NCBI RefSeq assembly: GCF_003363015.1
Contig: NZ_QRAP01000001.1
Location: 605,162-669,161, forward strand
Origin: Enterobacillus tribolii
GTDB taxonomy: Bacteria > Pseudomonadota > Gammaproteobacteria > Enterobacterales > Enterobacteriaceae
Length of the DNA: 64,000 bases
Direction of reading: 5' to 3'
Notes under the pieces: generated by a model
The model's input: the letters and a program-made list of their open reading frames with translations, nothing else
The model's database searches: none
Told to the model about the DNA's origin: nothing
Shown: positions 49,056-57,488 of the stretch, one piece after another
Numbering within the stretch: the first letter of the stretch is position 1
Layout of the letters: the number at the start of each line of letters is the position of its first letter
Position numbers and translations under genes: made by a program

Positions 49056-50651
49056 TCAGGATGCGGGCTGACTGATCAAATAGTCTAATTCATCTTTCAC
49101 GGATTGTACCTGCGGCCCGATGACCACCTGCAGGTTGTGCTCATTAAGATGCACGACGCCAATAGCGCGCAGCGCCTTGAGTCGGGCATCATCAACCAGG
49201 CTCATGTCTTTCACCGACATACGCAGGCGGGTGATGCAGTTATCCAGCGACACGATGTTTTCCGCACCGCCCAGCGCACTCAGGATGGCGGGGACGTTAT
49301 AGCCGGACTTACTGTTCGGTACCGGTGCTGTTTTCTCCGCGGAGGCGGCACCATTGTCAACGTCGCGGCCCGGCGTTTTGATGTTAAAGCGGGTGATGGC
49401 GAAGCGGAAAATCATGTAGTACGCCGCAAACCAAACCGCTGCGACAACCGGCACCAGATACCATTTGGTCTGCATGCCGTGCAGGATGCCGAATACAACG
49501 AAGTCGATAATATTGCCGTCGGTATTTCCGATGGTAACGCCCAACAGCGCCATAACGGTAAAGCCCAGGCCGGTCAGAATCGCGTGAATCAGGTACAGGA
49601 ACGGCGCGACGAACAGGAACAGAAACTCGATCGGTTCCGTCGTGCCGCCGACGACGCAGGCAACTACGCCGGAAATCAGCAGACCCTTGATCTTATGACG
49701 GTTCTCAGGACGCGCGCAGTGGTACATCGCCAGGGCCGCGCCGGGCAGGCCGCCCAGGAACGCCGGCATTTTCCCCTGTGACAGGAAGCGGGTGGCGCTT
49801 TCTGCAAAGCCCTGGGTCGTCGGGCAGGAGAGTTGCGCCTGGAAGATGGTCAGGGCGCCGCTGACGCTGTGTCCGCAAACGTCCATCGTGCCGCCGGCTT
49901 CAGTGAAACGGATCAGGGCGACCAGGATGTGATGCAGGCCAAACGGCAGCAGCAGTCGTTCGCCGGAGCCGAAAATCATGGGGCCGAAAGCGCCGGCGCC
50001 GTTGATCAGGCGTCCCAGCCCGTTAATGCCCATCGCAAACCAGGGCCAAATCAGGGGAACCAGCAGACCGATCAACCCCAGTACTACGGTCGTTACGATC
50101 GGCACGAAACGCGTGCCGCCGAAAAACGCCAGCGCGTCCGGCAGACGAATGGTGTTAAAACGCTCATGCAACAGGTAAACGATGATGCCGACGATGACCG
50201 CGCCCAGGATCCCGGTGTCGATGGACTGAATGCCCAGCACGCTCTGGATGTTGTTGGCTTTGAGAATGGCCGGATCGGTGGTCGGCAGAATGCCTTGTGT
50301 CGTCAGGTAGAAGTTGGTCGCCAGGTTGAATACCGCAAAACCGACGAAGCCGGCAAAGGCGGCAACACCTTTGTTTTCACGCGCCATGCCCAGCGGAATC
50401 GCGATGGCGAACATCACCGGCAGGAAGCTGAAGGCAAACGAGCCGATTTTGCTCATCCAGGTGAAGACCAGCTGGAAAGCCGTATGGTTGAGGAACGGCA
50501 GCAGGGTAATAACGTCACGGCTGCTCAGGGAACTGCCGATTCCCAGCATTATGCCGCAGAACGACAGCAATGCCACAGGCAGCATAAAGGTTTTGCCGAG
50601 GCTCTGGAAAAATTCCCACAGCGTGATCTTCTGTTTCGTAGGGGTGGGCAT
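49056..50651 (-). CDS. malX: PTS maltose/glucose-type EIICB component MalX
   Basis: A 531-residue PTS permease. Residues about 10-420 are the EIIC membrane domain (PVALLSFCGIMLGIGSSLSS, FGLHHILVALIRFTE, GGTTEPIEFLFLFVAPFLY), and the C-terminal 80 residues are EIIB with the phosphorylated cysteine in SLDNCITRLRMSVKD. It resembles E. coli MalX, able to bring in glucose and maltose. CAGGAG precedes the ATG. It is divergent from malI with two MalI-type operators between. Confidence 0.95.
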   Translation of the reverse strand: MPTPTKQKITLWEFFQSLGKTFMLPVALLSFCGIMLGIGSSLSSRDVITLLPFLNHTAFQLVFTWMSKIGSFAFSFLPVMFAIAIPLGMARENKGVAAFAGFVGFAVFNLATNFYLTTQGILPTTDPAILKANNIQSVLGIQSIDTGILGAVIVGIIVYLLHERFNTIRLPDALAFFGGTRFVPIVTTVVLGLIGLLVPLIWPWFAMGINGLGRLINGAGAFGPMIFGSGERLLLPFGLHHILVALIRFTEAGGTMDVCGHSVSGALTIFQAQLSCPTTQGFAESATRFLSQGKMPAFLGGLPGAALAMYHCARPENRHKIKGLLISGVVACVVGGTTEPIEFLFLFVAPFLYLIHAILTGLGFTVMALLGVTIGNTDGNIIDFVVFGILHGMQTKWYLVPVVAAVWFAAYYMIFRFAITRFNIKTPGRDVDNGAASAEKTAPVPNSKSGYNVPAILSALGGAENIVSLDNCITRLRMSVKDMSLVDDARLKALRAIGVVHLNEHNLQVVIGPQVQSVKDELDYLISQPAS

Positions 50652-50709
50652 AACGACTCCTGGATGATAACACGGGCCGAAGCACGGGCTGATAATTTAG
50701 GTAAAATAA

Positions 50710-50725
50710 GATAAAACGTTTTACC
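50710..50725. promoter_or_regulatory. MalI operator 1 (malX side)
   Basis: GATAAAACGTTTTACC differs from the E. coli MalI operator GATAAAACGTTTTATC at one base. It lies 59 bases before the malX start. Confidence 0.85.
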
Positions 50726-50789
50726 AAAGAAAAATACGGGGATGATCACAGAAAAGCTCGATAGATCGGCGTCATATTTTGCCATCTTC

Positions 50790-50805
50790 AGTTAAACGTT
50801 TTATC
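50790..50805. promoter_or_regulatory. MalI operator 2 (malI side)
   Basis: AGTTAAACGTTTTATC matches the same consensus at 13 of 16 positions, with the right half perfect. It is 80 bases from operator 1 and 76 bases before the malI start, consistent with autoregulation. Confidence 0.75.
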
Positions 50806-50880
50806 GAATCTGAGGTAAAGTAACGTCATCATTTACCGGGGTATTCGCAAAGACGATAACCAATGGCGATCGGGTGGAGT

Positions 50881-51912
50881 ATGAGTTCAAAAAAGATCAC
50901 CATTACGGATGTGGCAGAGCACGCAGGTGTATCGGTGACGACGGTCTCTCTGGTGTTGAGTGGTAAAGGACGGATTTCAGAAAAAACGGCCGTCAGGGTA
51001 AACAAAGCGATTGAGGCGCTTGGTTACATCCGTAATCAGCAGGCGGCAATGCTGCGCGGCGGTGGTTCTAACGTTATCGGGCTGATCGTCAGCGACATCA
51101 GCGAGCCGTTTTATGCCGAAGTGGCGGCCGGTATCGGTGAAATTCTGGACGGGCAGGGAAAGGTGCTGTTTTTGACCCAATGCGGCAGAAACGGCCGCAA
51201 TCTTGACCGTTGTTTTGACAGCCTCAGCGCCTACGGCGTTGACGGCGTGATTATCGGCAGCGGGCGCTTTCTGAATGACGTCGTGAAACAGAAAGCCCGG
51301 GACGTGCGGCTGCCGCTGGTATGTGCCGCACGCGCCAGCGAGTTCGATGACATCGACGTAATTCGCCCTGATAACTCTCTGGCGGCCAAAGTGGCGACCG
51401 AGCACTTAATTAAACACGGCCACCGGCAGATTGCCTACCTGGGCGGAGAAGGCGGCTCGTTAACCCGGGCTGAACGATTAGGCGGCTTCTGCGCCGCATT
51501 ATTGCAGTATGGACTGCCGTTTCGCCCGGAATGGATGGTGGAGTGTGATTGCCGGCAGCAAGCGTCGGCACAGGCAGCGCAGGAATTACTGACCCATAAT
51601 CCTGAGATTACCGCTATTCTCTGCCATAAGGCGTCCGTGGCGCTGGGCGCCTACTTCGGCGTGTTAGGCACCGGTTACACCGTGGGTAAAGACAACAACG
51701 AAAGCTATTTTACCCGCCAGGTGGCGTTAATTGGTTTCGGCGATGTGCCAGAGGCCGAGCTGACCAACCCGCCGCTGACTTTCATCAGCAGTTCCGCGCG
51801 TGAAATTGGTCACAGTGCCGCAAACCGGCTGCTGCAACGCATCGAGATGCCTGACGAACCGCCGCAGCACATTATTTTGCCGCCGAAGCTGATCGCCAGG
51901 GGATCGGTATAA
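50881..51912 (+). CDS. malI: LacI-family repressor MalI
   Basis: A 343-residue LacI-type repressor. The helix-turn-helix ITITDVAEHAGVSVTTVSLV and the hinge NQQAAMLRGG are followed by a sugar-binding-protein-like domain (IGLIVSDISEPFYAEV, DNSLAAKVATEHLIKHGHRQ). It represses malXY in E. coli. ATG 50881 gives MSSKKITI, matching E. coli MATAKKITI; the ATG six codons earlier has no better ribosome binding site. An intrinsic terminator follows at 51916. Confidence 0.94.
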   Translation: MSSKKITITDVAEHAGVSVTTVSLVLSGKGRISEKTAVRVNKAIEALGYIRNQQAAMLRGGGSNVIGLIVSDISEPFYAEVAAGIGEILDGQGKVLFLTQCGRNGRNLDRCFDSLSAYGVDGVIIGSGRFLNDVVKQKARDVRLPLVCAARASEFDDIDVIRPDNSLAAKVATEHLIKHGHRQIAYLGGEGGSLTRAERLGGFCAALLQYGLPFRPEWMVECDCRQQASAQAAQELLTHNPEITAILCHKASVALGAYFGVLGTGYTVGKDNNESYFTRQVALIGFGDVPEAELTNPPLTFISSSAREIGHSAANRLLQRIEMPDEPPQHIILPPKLIARGSV

Positions 51913-51915
51913 AAA

Positions 51916-51945
51916 AACGCGGGAGAGGACATTCCCGCGTTTTTA
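51916..51945 (+). terminator. Intrinsic terminator after malI
   Basis: Nine-bp stem AACGCGGGA / TCCCGCGTT with an eight-base loop and a T-tract, A-rich on the other side, so it may also act for the convergent ydgA. Confidence 0.88.
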
Positions 51946-51971
51946 AATGAGAAAACGGATGTGAGATCCGC

Positions 51972-53504
51972 TTAGTTGGCGGGAGGGACTGCAATGGATG
52001 GCTGCGTTTGCTCCGGTGCCGCGTCGTCAGGCGCTTGCTCAAACCCCTCAGGCTGACTCATCATCATTTGAAGCAGTTCTTCCGCTGACATTTTCTGCCC
52101 GTTAAGGTCAATCACGCCATCGGCGTAGTGCAGGGTGCTGATGATGCTGTTGTCCTGTTTCTTCGTCAGTTTGAACATTTCGCCCATTGCGGCCAGGCTG
52201 TCTACCTTCTCCTGCGCCAGTGAAGCGGCATCTTCGCCGCTGTAACCCATCATTTCGCCGGACTGCTTCACCCATTGTGTCGCCATCGGAACGGAAAGGT
52301 TCAGCGCGGCGTCCAGCTTACCGATGGCATTCAGCATCCCCAGTTCCGGACGTGTTCCTTTTTGCGGATCGTTCAGCGTAATGTCCAGCGTAAAGGTGCT
52401 TTCCCCCTGGCTGTTTTTCCAGCTCAGCGGTTGCAGCTGAATGGTTGGCTTACTGGCCAACAGGGCAGGCAGGTTTTGGCCCAACAGGGCGATGACCTGC
52501 TCCTGATAGGCATCAGGATCGATATTTTCCCCTTTCGCCAGCATTGTGGTGACCAACGCATTGTATTGTTCACTGAATTTCTTCAGCTGTGCGCCGTCAA
52601 TGCCGCTGAATTTGATATTAGCTTTACCGGAGCCGAAATCCTGATCTTTGATTTTAAACGCATCCAGCGTGTAGGTGAGCGCACCGTTGATGTCGTTTTC
52701 GCTGCCATCGTTCACGATGCCGTCCAGCGCGAAGTTTTCCAACTGAACGCCGTCCTGACCGTCGATGCCGAGGTTCAGCTTTTTCACCAGAATTTTTTGC
52801 GTTCCGGTACTCAGGCCGAACTTACCCAGTTTGGTGTCGTTGTCGAGGCTCAGCCCCTGTAAGGTCAGGTTCTCGGTTTCGCCATGTTGATTGGGGGCGC
52901 TGATAAACAGGCTATCGCTGGCGATGGTCATTTTCATGGCCGAAAGATCGCGGCCTACATCGGCATCAATGGTTGCCCCGCTGAATTTTATGCTGGTTTT
53001 ATCTTTAACAAAGTCGACCGGTACGAAATCAATCCGGGAAGACGTATCGCCGCTGTAAGCGATGCGGGAATTGATGTCGAAAGGCGACTGGCCTTTCGTT
53101 GCGTCGAAAATGGCTTTCACGGCCGGTGTATTTTCCAGCTCAGTATGCACGGAGGCCATCGAAGGAATCAGATTAAACCGCTTAAGCTGGCTGAGCGGGA
53201 ACGGGCCATGGTCGATGGCCTCTTTCAAAACAATTTTTTGATCCGGCTTCAGGGCGCTTTCACCTTTAAATGCCGGATCGGCCTGTAAGGTAAAGCGTAC
53301 GTCGGTAGAAAACAGATGGCGTTGATAATCCTCATAGCTGAGTTTTACGCCGGCTTTGGGGAAATATTGAGTGATAGCGTCATTGGCCTTGGTGACTTCC
53401 CCGGCCATCCGTTCTTCCAGGAGGGTGCCGGTGTACCATGACGCACCGGTCCAGGCTGCGCCCAGAACAACGATGACAGCTACCGCAACCGCTGATTTTT
53501 TCAT
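51972..53504 (-). CDS. ydgA: DUF945 family protein YdgA
   Basis: A 510-residue protein of the YdgA/DUF945 family with an N-terminal signal anchor (MKKSAVAVAVIVVLGAAWTG) and a long beta-rich periplasmic part with repeated DUF945 segments, ending in a Gln/Pro-rich tail. The ATG at 53504 is preferred: AAGGAAG lies upstream and the anchor then begins directly. E. coli YdgA is an inner-membrane-associated protein of unclear function, paralogous to YihF. The order malI-ydgA-manA is close to E. coli. Confidence 0.9.
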   Translation of the reverse strand: MKKSAVAVAVIVVLGAAWTGASWYTGTLLEERMAGEVTKANDAITQYFPKAGVKLSYEDYQRHLFSTDVRFTLQADPAFKGESALKPDQKIVLKEAIDHGPFPLSQLKRFNLIPSMASVHTELENTPAVKAIFDATKGQSPFDINSRIAYSGDTSSRIDFVPVDFVKDKTSIKFSGATIDADVGRDLSAMKMTIASDSLFISAPNQHGETENLTLQGLSLDNDTKLGKFGLSTGTQKILVKKLNLGIDGQDGVQLENFALDGIVNDGSENDINGALTYTLDAFKIKDQDFGSGKANIKFSGIDGAQLKKFSEQYNALVTTMLAKGENIDPDAYQEQVIALLGQNLPALLASKPTIQLQPLSWKNSQGESTFTLDITLNDPQKGTRPELGMLNAIGKLDAALNLSVPMATQWVKQSGEMMGYSGEDAASLAQEKVDSLAAMGEMFKLTKKQDNSIISTLHYADGVIDLNGQKMSAEELLQMMMSQPEGFEQAPDDAAPEQTQPSIAVPPAN

Positions 53505-53570
53505 AAAGACGTTCTTCCTTAAGCCAGAGGACAATGCAGGGATGTCAGCCAGTGTCCCGGAGATAAAAAT

Positions 53571-53590
53571 AAAACGCCCGCAGGCGTTTT
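53571..53590 (-). terminator. Terminator after manA
   Basis: AAAACGCC / GGCGTTTT stem; on the minus strand followed by ATTTTTATC. It lies 56 bases past the manA stop and just before ydgA. Confidence 0.75.
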
Positions 53591-53645
53591 AGCATTGTGA
53601 CGTCAAATTCGTTGTATTAGCAAACAAAATCCGGGAGGACGGGCG

Positions 53646-54821
53646 TTAAAGATCGTTAAACACCCGCGCCAGATGCCCGCTGCCCTGAACGCTGACCGGC
53701 GATTCGGCGGCGGAAATGTAGCAGGATTCACCCGGTTTCAGAGTGAGTTGCTGATTGCCTTTACTTAACGAGGCTTCACCGTCAATACAGAAAACGATGG
53801 CCGCGCTTTCCTGAGCCAGCGTCTGGGGCGTGGCGTTCAGTGTGTGTACGGCAAAGGCGAAATCGTCCACCGGGATCGGGAACCGGGTTTCCGCGCCGTT
53901 AATCTGCGGCGTGGTCAGCAGGTTGCTGGCCGGTTTTTCGATGAATTCCACGTTAGCCAGCAGTTCGGGAACGTCGATGTACTTGGGCGTCAGGCCGGCG
54001 CGCAGTACGTTGTCGGAGTTCGCCATGATTTCCAGGCCGACTCCTTCCAGATAAGCATGCGGCGTTTCGGCATACAGGAACATGCCCTGACCGGGCTGCA
54101 GGGTAATGACGTTCAGCAACAGGGGCGAAAACAGACCGCCGTCGTCGGGATAGAAACGTGCGATACCGCGAATGGCATCCCAGGCCGCGCCTTGCTGCGT
54201 CTCCAGGGCGCCTTTCAGCACGTTGAGGGCATGCGCTTTTTGCGCATCTTCCATTACCAACAGGTTGCCGAACAGCGTGGTCAGGTGTTGTTTATCAGGG
54301 TGCGCCAGGAAAGCGGCGATATCCGGATGCGCATCCTGAACAGGCTTCAACAGCACGGCGATTTCGGCCAGCGGGCGAAAGCCGTTCATCGCGCGAAACG
54401 ACGTCAGGGCGTAAACCAATTCCGGCTTGTGATTGGGATCTTTGTAATTACGGTTGGCAGCGCTGAGCGGGATTCCGGCAGCCTCTTCGCGCGCAAAACC
54501 TTCTTCAGCGGACTTTTTGCTGGGGTGAACCTGAATGGAGAGCGGTTGAGCGGCGCACAATACTTTGAACAGAAACGGCAATTCGCCGAAGCGTTTCGCA
54601 ACCTTGCCGCCCAGGTTTCCCGCCGTATCCGCGGCGATCTGATCGCGCAACGGATGCAGATTACCGTTTTTATCCGCTACGCGGGAGCTGTTCAGCGGAT
54701 GGGCGCCCATCCAAAGCTCCGCCATCGGTTTGTCTTCGGGATTCGGGAAGCCATACAGTTTGCTGAGCGCGTCGTGGCTGCCCCAGGCATAGTTTTGTAT
54801 GGCATTAATCATCTTCTGCAT
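53646..54821 (-). CDS. manA: Mannose-6-phosphate isomerase ManA
   Basis: A 391-residue type I zinc phosphomannose isomerase linking mannose-6-P and fructose-6-P. The start MQKMINAIQNYAWGS is the family N-terminus. Zinc-site segments are QPLSIQVHPSKKSAEEGF, the glutamate of NHKPELVYAL and the histidine of AETPHAYLEG. It is divergent from fumC; E. coli fumA, between manA and fumC there, is absent. Confidence 0.96.
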   Translation of the reverse strand: MQKMINAIQNYAWGSHDALSKLYGFPNPEDKPMAELWMGAHPLNSSRVADKNGNLHPLRDQIAADTAGNLGGKVAKRFGELPFLFKVLCAAQPLSIQVHPSKKSAEEGFAREEAAGIPLSAANRNYKDPNHKPELVYALTSFRAMNGFRPLAEIAVLLKPVQDAHPDIAAFLAHPDKQHLTTLFGNLLVMEDAQKAHALNVLKGALETQQGAAWDAIRGIARFYPDDGGLFSPLLLNVITLQPGQGMFLYAETPHAYLEGVGLEIMANSDNVLRAGLTPKYIDVPELLANVEFIEKPASNLLTTPQINGAETRFPIPVDDFAFAVHTLNATPQTLAQESAAIVFCIDGEASLSKGNQQLTLKPGESCYISAAESPVSVQGSGHLARVFNDL

Positions 54822-54968
54822 TTGGTATGATCCATGGTTAACGGGCTAAAGTGAATAACTACGTAAGTAAACAGGATCGTCGCCCGGGCGTGCAACCGGT
54901 TGGCGCAATAAAACCGGGAAAAACGCAAGCGTATGGCGACTGCGATGATTTTTTGACGGAGGAATCTG

Positions 54969-56366
54969 ATGACAACGTTCCGGAAAGAAAAAGATTCAAT
55001 GGGCGAAATTTCGGTTCCGAACGCGCGTCTGTGGGGCGCGCAAACCCAGCGTTCGCTGGAGCATTTCCGTATTTCGGTCGAAAAGATGCCTGCGGAATTG
55101 ATTACTGCGCTGGCGCAGGTGAAAAAAGGCGCGGCGCTGGCGAATATGGCGTTAACGTTGCTGGATGAAACGAAAGGCGATGCTATAGTCCGGGCGGCCC
55201 AGGATGTCATCGACGGTAAACTGCCGGGCGAGTTTCCGCTGGCGGTCTGGCAAACCGGCTCCGGTACGCAAAGCAACATGAATATGAACGAAGTGTTGGC
55301 AAACCGGGCCAGCGAGCTGCTGGGCGGTGAACGCGGGGAAGCGCGGAAAGTGCATCCCAACGATGACGTCAACAAAAGCCAGAGCTCCAACGACGTCTTC
55401 CCGACGGCGATGCACGTGGCGGCCGTGACGGCATTAGTCCAAAACCTGCTGCCATCGCTGAGGATGTTGCATCAAACGTTAAGTGACAAGGCGCTGGCGT
55501 TCAGCGACATCGTGAAAATCGGGCGGACGCATTTGCAGGACGCCACGCCGCTGACGCTGGGGCAGGAGATATCGGGGTGGGCGGCGATGCTGGCGCATAA
55601 TCAGCGTCATATCGAAAACGCGCTGCCGCATCTTTATGAGCTGGCGTTGGGCGGCACTGCGGTTGGCACCGGGCTGAACACGCATCCGCAATATGCCGAA
55701 CGCGTTGCACAAGAAATCGCAGGTTTGTGCGGGCTTCCTTTTGTTACCGCGCCGAATAAGTTCGAGGCGCTGGCGGGGTGCGATGCGCTGGTTCATGCCC
55801 ATGGTGCATTAAAAGGGCTTGCCGCGTCGTTAATGAAAATCGCCAATGATGTACGCTGGCTGGCATCCGGGCCGCGTTGCGGCATCGGCGAATTGCAGAT
55901 TCCGGAAAACGAGCCGGGAAGTTCGATTATGCCGGGGAAAGTGAACCCGACCCAATGTGAAGCCATGACCATGTTGTGCGCCCAGGTAATGGGGAATGAC
56001 GTGGCGATCAATATCGGCGGCGCATCCGGGAATTTTGAGCTAAACGTTTTCCGTCCTTTGATCATCCACAATTTTCTGCAATCCGTCCGTTTGCTGACGG
56101 ACGGCATGAACAGCTTTAATGAACATTGCGCCCGTGGCATTGAGCCGAACCGCCAGCGTATCGGGCAATTGCTGAATGAGTCCCTGATGCTGGTGACGGC
56201 GCTGAATACCCATATTGGTTATGATAAGGCGGCAGAAATCGCTAAAAAGGCGCATAAGGAAGGGACGACGCTGAAAGCGGCAGCGCTGTCCCTCGGCTAT
56301 CTTACTGAACAACAGTTTGATGAATGGGTGCGCCCGGAAGCAATGGTGGGGAGCATGAAGGCGTGA
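54969..56366 (+). CDS. fumC: Class II fumarase FumC
   Basis: A 465-residue iron-independent fumarate hydratase. The superfamily signature [16 protein letters not shown] carries the catalytic loop serine, and the second catalytic region is [31 protein letters not shown] forms part of the active site. GACGGAGG precedes the ATG. This enzyme replaces Fe-S fumarases under oxidative stress in E. coli. Its stop codon is inside a matS site. Confidence 0.97.
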   Translation: MTTFRKEKDSMGEISVPNARLWGAQTQRSLEHFRISVEKMPAELITALAQVKKGAALANMALTLLDETKGDAIVRAAQDVIDGKLPGEFPLAVWQTGSGTQSNMNMNEVLANRASELLGGERGEARKVHPNDDVNKSQSSNDVFPTAMHVAAVTALVQNLLPSLRMLHQTLSDKALAFSDIVKIGRTHLQDATPLTLGQEISGWAAMLAHNQRHIENALPHLYELALGGTAVGTGLNTHPQYAERVAQEIAGLCGLPFVTAPNKFEALAGCDALVHAHGALKGLAASLMKIANDVRWLASGPRCGIGELQIPENEPGSSIMPGKVNPTQCEAMTMLCAQVMGNDVAINIGGASGNFELNVFRPLIIHNFLQSVRLLTDGMNSFNEHCARGIEPNRQRIGQLLNESLMLVTALNTHIGYDKAAEIAKKAHKEGTTLKAAALSLGYLTEQQFDEWVRPEAMVGSMKA

Positions 56367-56375
56367 CGTTGTCAC
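56363..56375. other. matS site (MatP binding), copy 2
   Basis: GTGACGTTGTCAC fits GTGACRNYGTCAC at every position. It overlaps the fumC stop codon and ends 4 bases before the tus stop on the opposite strand. It is 44.6 kb from copy 1. Confidence 0.88.
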
Positions 56376-56378
56376 CTT

Positions 56379-57311
56379 CTAGTCATGCTGACGATATAAA
56401 TGAAGGCGTGGAATAACCAGTTCTAATTTCTGCGCCTTCGGCCGATGCTTCAGATTAATATTCCCGGCATCGTAATCCGGCAAATCCCCCAAAACAGGAA
56501 CAGGGGTTTGTGCGTTTTCATCAATGAGCACGACCAACGGCATAGCGCACGCGTGCTGTACCTGCTTTTGAATTTCCTGGTACCACACTCTGGCGATCGG
56601 CTGAACTTTTACCGGGCGCTTTATCTTAAGCCGGACATCTTCCGGCAGGCGCATGATGTCATCTAATTCCCGACTGACTAAATCTGCCCATTGCTCGCGA
56701 GAGTAGGGGGGAACGGCCCGTCCGGCGCTCAGGCTTTTTTGCAGTAGCTCCACGACCTGCGTGCGGGTCAGGTTCTTTATAATATTTTTGTTCGCCCAAC
56801 CGAAGCGCACCGTAGTGGGGTTATGCAATACCGTGATGGTGCGGTAAGCGCTTAGCGTCAGTAAGCCTTTAAGATGGCGATGCACGAACTCGAAACGTTG
56901 CTCCGGCGGCAGGCCTGCGTCAACGGTGATGATTTTTTCCAGCTTCTGTTTGAGTAAATTGACCTCGCCAATAGCGCTCCGGGCGGCTCGTATCTGACGG
57001 GAGGTGGCAGAAAAGCACAGCGCACCAGGCAGGCGTACGGCGGCTTTACTGCTGATGTGCTGAGCATGGTGATGAAGAAACAACCGGCGGAAGTGGTGTA
57101 GCCCGGCATCAAACGCGTCTGGGCCGCTTACGGGGATAACGCTGATGTGGGTTATTTCATCATGTTCGGTCCCTTTTTCCGTCTCCGGCAGCATAAAGAC
57201 GCTGGCTGACAGGGGCGTCAACGATCTTAAAAGTTCATCGATTAGCACAAGCCCTTGCTCAAGTTCGGTAAAGCAGGCGTTCATTTCTCCCGCTATATCA
57301 CCTCTGCTCAT
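56379..57311 (-). CDS. tus: Replication terminus site-binding protein Tus
   Basis: A 310-residue Tus protein, the E. coli length. Highly conserved stretches are SSKAAVRLPGALCF, RFEFVHRHLKGLLTLSAYRT, TVRFGWANKNIIKNL and the DNA-contact strand KLKIKRPVKVQPIARVWY. Tus binds Ter sites and blocks replication forks from one side. ATG 57311 is chosen for length; 15 further codons upstream overlap the promoter. A Ter site lies 26 bases before the start, as in E. coli where Tus represses its own promoter. Confidence 0.95.
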   Translation of the reverse strand: MSRGDIAGEMNACFTELEQGLVLIDELLRSLTPLSASVFMLPETEKGTEHDEITHISVIPVSGPDAFDAGLHHFRRLFLHHHAQHISSKAAVRLPGALCFSATSRQIRAARSAIGEVNLLKQKLEKIITVDAGLPPEQRFEFVHRHLKGLLTLSAYRTITVLHNPTTVRFGWANKNIIKNLTRTQVVELLQKSLSAGRAVPPYSREQWADLVSRELDDIMRLPEDVRLKIKRPVKVQPIARVWYQEIQKQVQHACAMPLVVLIDENAQTPVPVLGDLPDYDAGNINLKHRPKAQKLELVIPRLHLYRQHD

Positions 57312-57336
57312 GATAATTTTCTTTTCCCTATAGGCT

Positions 57337-57359
57337 ATTTTAGTTACAACATACATTTG
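57337..57359 (-). other. Ter site (Tus binding)
   Basis: Read on the minus strand, the 23-mer contains GTATGTTGTAACTAAA, identical to the core of E. coli TerA/TerB. The strictly conserved G6 and the GTTGTAACTA core are present. In this orientation a fork moving from high to low coordinates meets the non-permissive face and is blocked; the opposite fork passes. It overlaps the tus promoter region. Confidence 0.93.
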
Positions 57360-57464
57360 GCTTTTTTTAAAAACAACCCTCTGTAACCTCCGAGCTCTAT
57401 TCCCTATTTCATCAGCTACAAATGTTTTAAGGGGGAGTACAATACTTTGCAGATTCTCAAGAAA

Positions 57465-57480
57465 GGCCGCACACGCGGCC
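57465..57480 (-). terminator. Possible terminator after ynfM
   Basis: GGCCGC / GCGGCC six-bp stem with ACAC loop, followed on the minus strand by TTTCTTG; 9 bases past the ynfM stop. Confidence 0.5.
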
Positions 57481-57488
57481 CCAAGAAA

